From Microstegium vimineum (Eukaryota; Streptophyta; Magnoliopsida; Poales; Poaceae), in contig CM039135.1 in assembly GCA_022036555.1 (NCBI GenBank), positions 42,835,312 to 42,899,311 on the forward strand: a DNA stretch of 64,000 bases, in the 5' to 3' direction. The notes under the pieces are model-generated. The model saw only the letters and a program-made list of their open reading frames with translations. It did no database searches and was not told the origin of the DNA. How positions within the stretch are numbered: the stretch's first letter is position 1; each line of letters opens with the position of its first letter. Below, one piece after another: positions 56,701 through 64,000 of the stretch. A program made the position numbers and the translations under genes.

Positions 56701-56986
56701 TACTCCTAATGCTTTGCTAAGTATGGTTGTTGCTGATCTTGATATTGAATCTTCTAATTTTGAGGAACAATTAAATATTTTCAAATTGGAGGAATTAACT
56801 AGGGTGAAAATAGCTGAATCTAACTATAAGAAATTTGTTGAGATTCAGAATAGCAAATCTGCTCCTCAAAATGAGGAGGACTTAAATGAGCTAACCATGG
56901 AGGTTATCTCAAATAAGTCTAGGGGGACAGACATTCCTGCCACGGTGGCAGACCTGGATAACAATGAGCTTGTGAGGGATTCTTAG
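53780..56986 (+). pseudogene. LINE ORF1
   Basis: A possible start at about 53783 opens a frame containing LARLGETEGLSSAEQRRD, with a TGA after TTQGGI at 54198-54200 and continuation to 54479. A second readable part (54678-55258) is arginine/glutamine-rich and carries two knuckles: CFRRLGLGHHQSDC, where the second Cys is replaced by Arg, and the intact CYKCKGKGHMAVDC. After a frameshift near 55250 an RNA-binding-like domain follows (FGFGIPGQGFYSFNIPE to VEVEEPMGGG), then an acidic tail to 56986 with a TAG at 56399-56401. The role in the family is nucleic-acid binding within the retrotransposition particle. Confidence 0.8.
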
Positions 56987-57002
56987 ACTCAATCTGGTAG
57001 AA

Positions 57003-60000
57003 ATGAAAGTCATGTTTTGGAATATTATGGGGCTAGGAACATCCCATAGAAGAAATTTTATTGCTAAACATGTGTTCCATGAGGATTTAGATTTAATAGC
57101 TATCCAAGAAACCATTAAACATGATTTCTGTGATTGTGAACTGAAAGAGATGAATGGTAATAAAATTTTCAGTTGGTTTTGGTTACCTGCAAGGGGCACT
57201 CTGGGGGTTTAGCTGTAGGTATCAATGCTGAGAAGTTTGAAATTGAAGAGACTAATTACCTCTTTTATAGCTTGTGGGTACTGGTTAGAAACAGGCTAAC
57301 TAATTACAGATTCTGGGTGGCTAACATCTATGGCCCAGCCCAACATGAGTTTTCAGCTGAGTTTATCAAGGAACTTTTTGAAGCCTGCTCAGCTCTAAAC
57401 CTTCCTTTTCTCCTGGGAGGGGATTTTAACCTGATCAGAAGTAATAAAGATGGGAATAGGGGTCAAGGAGACCAACACCTGATGGGTCTTTTCAACAACT
57501 TCATTGGTTCTCTGCATCTGAGAGAAATCTTTATAAGTGGCACTAAATTCACCTAGTCTAACAAACAGAAGGAGCCCACCTTGATTAAGCTAGATAGGAT
57601 ATTGGCATCCAGTTCATGGGAGATGAACTTTCCAACTTGCTTTGCTTGGTCTAAAGCTAGAATTGGATCAGACCATTGTCCTATCTTGTTAGATTCTGGT
57701 GAGCATGCAGCCACCAGACCAAAATATTTCTATTTTCACAATCAATGGCTGGTACAAGAGGGCTTTAGTAAGTTGATTCAGGACAAATGGAGAGAGTTGA
57801 AGGAGACAGTCTCCCCCACTTTCTATTCCTTGGATAAGTGGTATTGGGGCCTTCAAAAACTAAGGAAGTTTTTGAAAGGCTGGAACTTAAACTGGAAAGG
57901 TGAACAGAGAGCTTTAAAGCAGGACTTAGAAAAAGAATTCAAGATTTGGACATGGTGGCTGAATCCAGACTTCTCTCTATGTTGGAATGGGAAGAGAGAA
58001 TGACACTTGAGGGAGATTTAGATAAACTTTATTTGTCAGAGGAGATATACTGTAAACAGAGAGTGGGAAATAAATGGACCCTTCTGGGGGACTCTAATTC
58101 TCATTTTTTTCACCTGTTTGCCAATGGCAGAAGAAGGAAGAATACCATCTCTTATCTTGACTCTGAACTTGGAGAGATCAGGGGGCAAACAGATATTACC
58201 TCCCACATTGTTAATTACTACAAGTCTCTTTTTGGGAGAAGTGAGCCCTGTAACTTTACTCTTGGAACAGATTTCTGGCCCTCAACCTTTAAAGTGAATC
58301 TAGAGGATAAGGAACATATGGTTAGGAAGTTTGATCCCAAGGAGATAAAAGATATCATCATGGAGATGAAAATTAATTCAGCCAATGGACCCAATGGTTA
58401 TGGGGTATCCTTCTTTAGATCCTTCTGGGATATAATTAAGGAAGATTTGTTGAACATGTTTGAAGATTTCCATGTTGGGCAGCTTGACATTAAGAGGCTA
58501 AATTTTGGAGTCATTTCTCTTATCCCAAAAGTCAAGGAGGCTAATACCATTAAGCAATATAGACCAATTTGCCACTTAAATGTGGATTTCAAATGGTTTA
58601 CGAAAGCCTTGACCAACAGACTAACTTCTGTGGCCCAGAAAATCATTGGTAAAAATCAAACTGGGTTCATTAAAGGGAGAAACATTTTGGACGGAGTTGT
58701 GGTTCTTCATGAAGTTCTACATGAATTAAGAAGAGCTAAGGGTCATGGTTTGATCCTAAAATAGATTTTGAAAAAGTTTATGATAGGGTTAGATGGAGTT
58801 TTTTGGAACAGACAATGACACAAAGGGGCTTCCATCCCCAATGGGTTAATTGGGTGATGAGTTCTATTAGAGGGGGTAAAGTTTGTATCAATGTGAATGG
58901 TAAGAGAAGCAAATACTTTAACACTTTTAGGGGCTTGAGACAGGGAGATCCCCTGTCCCCCCTTCTTTTCAATTTAGTAACAGATGTGCTAGGGGTCCTG
59001 CTCGACAAGGCAGTAAATAAGGGTCACATAAAAGGTGTTCTAGGCCACCTCATCCCAGGGGGGATTTCACACATCCAATATGCTGATGACACAGTAATAA
59101 TGATTGAGGGTTTAGAGCAATCTATTAGAAATCTCAAACTCATTTTGTATTGCTTTGAGTGGCTGACTGGTCTTAAAATTAATTTTCACAAAAGTGAAGT
59201 GTTTGTTTTCGGTGCCTCTCAACGGGAGAAGGAAACTATGGCCAATATGCTGAATTGTACATTAGGAGCTCTCCCTCTTAAATTTTTAGGCATTCCTGTT
59301 AATGACTCTCATTTAGGCATGGGTGCCTTTACCCCCATTAAGCAGAAAATGATGAATAGACTGGATCCATGGAGAGGTAAATACCTCACTTCAGGGGGAA
59401 GACAGATCCTTTGTAATTCCTGTCTTAGCAGCATACCCATATATTGCATGGGCTTTTACTGGCTAACAGATGAAGTTCATAAAAATTTGGATAGTATAAA
59501 GGCCAACTTCTTGTGGCAAGGGGCTGAAGACAAACACAAATATCATATGGCTAAGTGGGACATGGTCTGTAGGCCAAAAGACCAAGGGGGTCTAGGGATA
59601 ATCAACACCAGGCTGATGAATAATTGCCTCTTAGTGAAATAGATTTGGAAAATCCACCAAGAACCTGATGATATGTGGTTTAAATTGATTAAAGCTAAAT
59701 ATTTGAATGGTAGTAATTTTTTCTCTGTGCCCAGTAAGGGTAGTTCACAATTTTGGAGAGGGCTTCACAAAGTGAAGCATCTGTTTAAATGGGGGGCTGT
59801 TTTCAAAGCAAAAAATGGTTTAAACTGTCACTTTTGGCATGACTGCTGGATATCTTCTGTACCCTTGAAAATTGCCTATGATGATCTCTACATACTAGTT
59901 AGGAATCCTGATTGTGTGATCGCTGACAATTGAATTGAGAATGACTGGATTATTGACTTTAAAAGAACTCTTTTTCCTGGGGATTTTGAAAGGTTCCTGG

Positions 60001-60686
60001 AGCTCAAGGGTGAGCTTGACAGCTTTGATTTTGAGGATGATAAACCAGATTTAATTTGTTGGGCACTTGAAAAGAATGGACAGTTCTCCACTAAGTCGTT
60101 GTATAGCTTTATCTCAAATGGTGGGTTCCCAAATAGAATTGCCAAATACTTATGGAAATGTAAGATTCCTTTGAAGATCAATTTTTTTCTTTGGTAAGTC
60201 TTTAACAATAAGCTTCAATGTGCTCAAAGCCTTAAAAAGAGAGGGTGGAAAGGTAGTGACAAATGTTGTCTCTGTGGGGTGACTGAATCGGTAAATCATA
60301 TTCTATTTGATTGCTGGATTGCTATAACTGTTTGAGGATTTCTAGAGGAAATCTTTGGTTGGAGAGACCATCCCAAATCTGTTCAGGACCTAAGCAACTC
60401 TTGGTTGCGGGGCAAGAGGCCTCTCTGTACTAGTTTAACCATGTTTATCTTTGCAGGTTTTGCATGGTCCATCTGGAATAATAGAAACAAAATGGCGATT
60501 GAACATAAATTTCCGAAATCCCCCTCTGATGTCGTGTATACTGCTATGTCATCAATGCAGAGATGGTGTGTGCTACTCAAGGATGAGGACTACCAGCGCT
60601 TCAGTCAAGTGAAGGACAAAATTCTACACTGGATGAAGAGTTTTAAACCTTTGAGGATGGTGACTTTGGATATTAGTGAAATTTAG
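57003..60686 (+). pseudogene. LINE ORF2: endonuclease, reverse transcriptase, zinc-binding end
   Basis: It begins MKVMFWNIMGLG, the start of an APE-type endonuclease. QETIKHDF, LLGGDFNLIRS and GSDHCPILL supply further catalytic motifs. Reverse transcriptase motifs include NGPNGYGVSFF, LISLIPK-like FGVISLIPKVKEA, LRQGDPLSPLLF and the catalytic YADDTVIM. The end (CCLCGVTESVNHILFDC, FAWSIWNNRNKM) is the usual zinc-binding C-terminus. Breaks: frameshifts near 57170-57215, 57950 and 58760, and stops at about 57554, 59640, 59932, 60196 and 60334. Several stops stand where Trp is usual, which fits G-to-A change. Confidence 0.9.
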
Positions 60687-61020
60687 CCCCTGCGCTGGGT
60701 ACGGTGTTCTTAGTTGTTTCTTTCCCGTTTTTCATTGCTGAACTGGTACCCCCAGTATTGTAAGAACTCTTTACTTTCGGAAAAGCTGAAGTAATTCTCT
60801 TTAAAAAAAATGTGTATGAGACGCCATATACGTACTGTCGGAGCCCTTAAAAACGAGTTGAAAGTCGAAACGGCTGGCCGGGCTCTCCATAAGTTCAATT
60901 GCTCTGGATCGGCACCGTACTAGCACTACAAGAAGAAGGTGCCAGATCTAAACATAAATTACATCACTAGATCGATAAAACCCGCCATACACTGCAGCGG
61001 CCAGCAGGCAGCACAGTCCA

Positions 61021-61866
61021 ATGGATGAGCTGGTCTTCCCGGCCTCCTCCAGCAGTTGTCCTTCCCCGGCCTCGTTCTCCACCGCCGGACACCACCACCA
61101 CCAGGAGCTAGAGTTCGCGTCCCGTGGCGGTGTTCTGGACGGATGGCTGGGGGCTGATGACTGGCTGGACAAGCCCCCAAATGGCGTCACCGGCGGCGCC
61201 ACATGGGGTGGTGGTGGCGAGGGCTCGGGCTCGCGCTCGCCGGGCAACGCCGCCAACGACCACCAGTCCGGCGAGCCGCCGCCAGCACCTGCGCTGAAGA
61301 GGCGTGGCCGGAGACCAGAGTCCGCCCTTACCAACGTCCCCGCGGCCCTCTGCCACGTGGAGGCGGAGCGGCAGCGGCGGGACAAGCTCAACCGCCTCTT
61401 CTGCGACCTGCGCGCCGCCGTGCCCACCGTGTCCCGGATGGACAAGGCGTCCGTCCTCGCCGACGCCACCACCTACATCGCCCAGCTGCGCCATCGCGTT
61501 GAGCAGCTCGAGGCCGATGCCAAGAGGGCCGCCGCTGCTTCCGCTTCCGCTTTCGCAACGGTGGCGCACTGCTCTCACTCGTTCAGCAGCAGCAGCAGCC
61601 TCGGCCTCGGCGGAGAGAAGCTGGAGGTGCAGATGGTCGGGGCAGAGGCGGCCATGCTTCGCCTGACGACGACGGCGGCGCGCCACGCTCCCGCGCGCCT
61701 CATGCTCGCACTCCGATCGCTGGACCTGCCGGTGCAGCACGCGTGCGTGTGCCTCGTCGGCGGCATGACCGTGCAGGACGACGTCGTCGTGGAAGTGCCC
61801 GCCGTGCTCCGGGACGACCGCGCCCTCCACGCCGCGTTTCTCCACAGGCTGAAGCGGACCGGCTAG
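61021..61866 (+). CDS. bHLH transcription factor, MYC-type, short form (paralogue)
   Basis: Intronless 281-residue nuclear protein closely related to the one at 21789. It starts MDELVFPASS, has an acidic N-terminal part with DDWLD (46-50), a basic tract KRRGRR (93-98) and a bHLH at 111-163 with H112, E116 and R120 for E-box contact. SRMDKASVLADATTYIAQL forms the second helix, followed by a short leucine extension. The C-terminal ACT-like part (EKLEVQMVG, ALRSLDLPVQHACVC) is nearly identical to the paralogue. An alanine- and serine-rich linker (170-193) differs in length. The long N-terminal MYC domain is absent. Only about 210 bp separate the ATG from the 3' end of the LINE, so any more distant promoter elements have been displaced by 7.2 kb. 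No break in the frame is seen. Confidence 0.9.
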   Translation: MDELVFPASSSSCPSPASFSTAGHHHHQELEFASRGGVLDGWLGADDWLDKPPNGVTGGATWGGGGEGSGSRSPGNAANDHQSGEPPPAPALKRRGRRPESALTNVPAALCHVEAERQRRDKLNRLFCDLRAAVPTVSRMDKASVLADATTYIAQLRHRVEQLEADAKRAAAASASAFATVAHCSHSFSSSSSLGLGGEKLEVQMVGAEAAMLRLTTTAARHAPARLMLALRSLDLPVQHACVCLVGGMTVQDDVVVEVPAVLRDDRALHAAFLHRLKRTG

Positions 61867-61928
61867 CAAGCCTCTCTCTCGTGGATGTGGTCGCCAGGTT
61901 TGCGCTCATCCACTCTGATCCGTCGCCA

Positions 61929-61934
61929 AATAAA
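61929..61934 (+). terminator. Probable polyadenylation signal of the second bHLH gene
   Basis: AATAAA lies 63 bp after the stop codon, a normal distance for a plant near-upstream element. Confidence 0.5.
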
Positions 61935-62228
61935 GCACTTGTTGTGTTGTGTGCTAAGCTCACGTACGTTTCATGGCCGCAATCCAACCTTGCTGCTTGT
62001 CGTCTTCATGCCTATCTCTTCTGATTCCTTCTCTTCTCTGATGTTGCTGCCATCCATGTTTTCATTTTCATGCACATGCATATATAGTGCATGCTCATAT
62101 TTTAGGCGGTGATGCATCGCCCAAAATAATTGCTACCCCTACAATTTATGCTTGTTTCAAGGAGAGGGGTTAGATTGTGTGCTAATGCTATTGTATTGCG
62201 CTTTGGATTGGTAAAATTAGATCTTTAA
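61935..62228. other. 3' flank of the second bHLH gene
   Basis: Probable remaining 3' untranslated and intergenic sequence. Nothing else is recognised. Confidence 0.35.
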
Positions 62229-62365
62229 GGTCTTGTTTGGATGTAGTTCGTATCAATCCACATGTGTTGGAGTAGAGTGGGGTATTAAAACTTGAACTAA
62301 ATTCAACCCCAATCAATCTCAATACATGTGGCTTGAGGTGAATACAATAGCATCCAAACAAGACC
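62229..62365. mobile_element. Tourist-like MITE (137 bp)
   Basis: Perfect inverted ends GGTCTTGTTTGGATG and CATCCAAACAAGACC, with TAA on both sides (62226-62228 and 62366-62368). The interior also pairs (ATCAATCCACATG against CATGTGGCTTGA, partial). Confidence 0.88.
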
Positions 62366-62368
62366 TAA

Positions 62369-63237
62369 TTAAGGACCTATGCGTGTTCAAGACTCAAGGG
62401 TTTGTATATATTATTTGTTGTGTGCTAATAAACGCATTACTTTGAAAGTTTTGTCATTCATCAACTTACATATAGTACTCTAGTCACGCCAAACATTATT
62501 CACTAATATGATCTTAACATGTGATCGTTAAACTCTGGTATATCATTTTGGTATTCCTTTTCTGAAGTGAAAAATAGTACAGATTCATACCGGCCTTGAA
62601 TGAAAAAAAAATGTATTGGGATATTTTATATGTGAATAGTTTACAGAAGGAGAAAAACAAATCATTGAAAACTATTTAGCACACTTAATGTTAGTAAAAT
62701 TAACCATAGCAAATCGTTGATAGCTATAGCTGTTATGCAGCTTGATTCTTAACAATATAATGGGGCACAAACCAAATTTTAGGAATAAGAAAAAGTGGCT
62801 AGGAACACAATACTCATTTTGCATTGCCCAACTTCTGGTTACGAAAAATAAGTTCATCTGTTGCTATAGTGTTGTGAGTAGCACACACATACAATTTTTT
62901 TTTGAGGGAACAGCACACATGCAAATTAAGGGTCTGTTTGGGACTGCTCCGCTCCCATTTTTCCAGCTCCGCTCCAGCTCTATGGTGCCAAACATCTTCA
63001 GCTCCACGAACTCCGCTCCGAAAAAAACATGGAGTTGGGGGCCAACTCCACCTTTTTTGTGGAGTACCTCAACAGTTTTAGGATTTTTCTACTCCCCACA
63101 TGGAGTTCTAAGATAATTACCCACCCTGCCACTGGAATCCGTTCGCACCCGCCTGAAAACAGCTACGTTTCCTCTTCACGCCCCCTTTTCTTCCTGCGTC
63201 GCCGCCGCCGTGGAAGGCTCCCACGAGGCCGCCGCCA
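62369..63237. other. Intergenic sequence
   Basis: AT-rich up to 62930. From 62932 (GGGTCTGTTTGGGACTGCTC) to about 63110 a repeat-like stretch with GGAGTTGGGGGCCAACTCC resembles a grass MITE, but no second end is found. Confidence 0.4.
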
Positions 63238-63657
63238 TGGAAGAAGTTCCGGACGAGCTCGTATTTGGGGAGCACATTTTCTCTCAGCCTCCTCCCCCCA
63301 CTCCTCTGCTTTCCGGGCACCGGTCGGCCCCTCCTCTGCTTTCCCGCCGCGGGGTGTGTACGACGCGGCACCGCCTGGGCAGCCCACTCGGCGCAGCCCC
63401 GCCTGGTGCGGCTCTGCTCGGCGCGACCCCGCCGACGCGGCCCAGCGGGTCTCCCCGGTCGGCGCGGCATCGCGGCCCCGCGGCCTTCCCCGCACGGCGC
63501 GACCCCGCGGCCGACCTCGCATGGCGCGGCCCCGCGGCCAACTACGCACGGCGCAACACCGACTCCGCCCGCGTACGGCGTGGCTCCGCCTCCGGCGTCG
63601 CACGACGCGACCGGTGCTCCGCCCGTGTGATGGTGGTCTGCTATAGCGGTGGTCTGC
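63238..63657 (+). CDS. GC-rich hypothetical open frame
   Basis: A frame of about 140 codons from an ATG in a fair context (GCCGCCATGG) reads MEEVPDELVFGEHIFSQ and then a proline-, alanine- and arginine-rich tail made of short repeats (GCGCGACCCCGCGGCC-like, about 30 bp). The first residues faintly recall the start of a grass F-box protein, but no F-box follows. The frames in the other phases are equally long, as expected of repetitive GC-rich DNA. It may be a first-exon remnant or no gene at all. Confidence 0.2.
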
Positions 63658-64000
63658 GTCGATAGGATCTACTCTGTATTTCCCAGTGTCCCACCAGTCC
63701 GCCACAGCATGCTTCATTGTCTTGCCTGTGTCAACCTTGTCATGTCTATGTTGTAGTCAGATGCAACATTCTGTGAAGGAGCATCAGTGCCTTCAAGCTT
63801 CAACTAGGTCACTGAAATCATGTTGATCATTCTGTGCTTCATAACTTCATTCGTGAAATCAAGGTGTTTGTTTAATTTATAGGACAATTATTTTATTTGA
63901 ATTATGACCTCTAATGTTAGATCAAATTTATGAGATAGGTGTTCGAATATACGGAGTGCAATTTTAATCAGGGGTATAATGGACCGTTCGCATGAAAACA
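63658..64000. other. Sequence to the window end
   Basis: No gene or repeat end is recognised. Confidence 0.35.

Larger units (their letters stand above)
53607..60810 (+). mobile_element. Full-length but decayed L1-type LINE (7.2 kb)
   Basis: A GC-rich 5' end, ORF1 with zinc knuckles, ORF2 with endonuclease, reverse transcriptase and a zinc-binding C-terminus, and a terminal A run are all present. A 16 bp target duplication AATGTGTATGAGACGC (53591-53606 and 60809-60824) bounds it. The right end lies about 210 bp upstream of the second bHLH gene. Both ORFs have several stops and frameshifts, so the copy is dead. Confidence 0.93.

Noticed and set aside
61108..61869. 253-codon - strand frame opposite the second bHLH gene
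   Set aside because: Same reason: a shadow of the GC-rich coding strand with no domain.
1..64000. tRNA, rRNA or snoRNA genes
   Set aside because: No cloverleaf with A and B boxes and no rRNA-like sequence was seen on either strand by eye. A covariance-model scan was not possible here.

Overview
The window is eukaryotic and almost certainly from a grass (Poaceae, probably panicoid). It holds two intact host genes in a sea of transposons: LTR retrotransposons with grass-type ends, Stowaway- and Tourist-like MITEs, a Helitron with a gene fragment, CACTA and hAT miniature elements, a Mutator-like element and L1-type LINEs. There is no sign of operons, ribosome binding sites or CRISPR arrays.

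Host genes. Two intronless bHLH transcription factor genes lie on the + strand, about 38 kb apart (21789-22616 and 61021-61866). They are clear paralogues with a basic helix-loop-helix of MYC type and a C-terminal ACT-like region, but they lack the long N-terminal MYC domain. They look like a tandem duplication since separated by nested transposons. A MITE end abuts the likely TATA box of the first gene. A 7.2 kb LINE sits about 210 bp upstream of the second.

Layout. 1-9.4 kb: MITEs, an LTR-like piece and decayed coding sequence. 9.4-12.6 kb: a Helitron carrying the 3' exons of a crooked-neck (CLF1) splicing-factor gene. 12.7-16.1 kb: a Mutator-like element that contains a solo LTR and is flanked by a ~300 bp direct repeat. 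16.5-17.5 kb: a LINE fragment. 17.7-19.9 kb: a second solo LTR inside an older gypsy LTR. 20.4-23.1 kb: hAT MITEs and the first bHLH gene. 25.1-41.0 kb: a complete 15.9 kb Ty3/gypsy element of the Tat group with target duplication ACAAT, itself inserted in what looks like an older Tekay-type LTR (to 44.75 kb). 44.8-53.4 kb: gypsy LTR remains, MITEs, a 5'-truncated LINE, and a CACTA hairpin inside a larger inverted-repeat element. 53.6-60.8 kb: a full-length but decayed L1-type LINE. 61.0 kb to the end: the second bHLH gene, a small MITE and a GC-rich open frame.

Most notable. The Tat element carries gag-pol on the - strand and a separate multi-exon gene on the + strand with its own TATA box. 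At the 3' end of that antisense gene, a 127 bp fragment of a host RWP-RK (RKD-like) transcription factor lies between two 119 bp direct repeats. The element's own 5' LTR has lost a 43 bp stretch that contains the likely TATA box. Most in-frame stops in its polyprotein fit C-to-T change at CG or CHG sites. All breakpoints and families were judged by eye; no alignment or database search was run.
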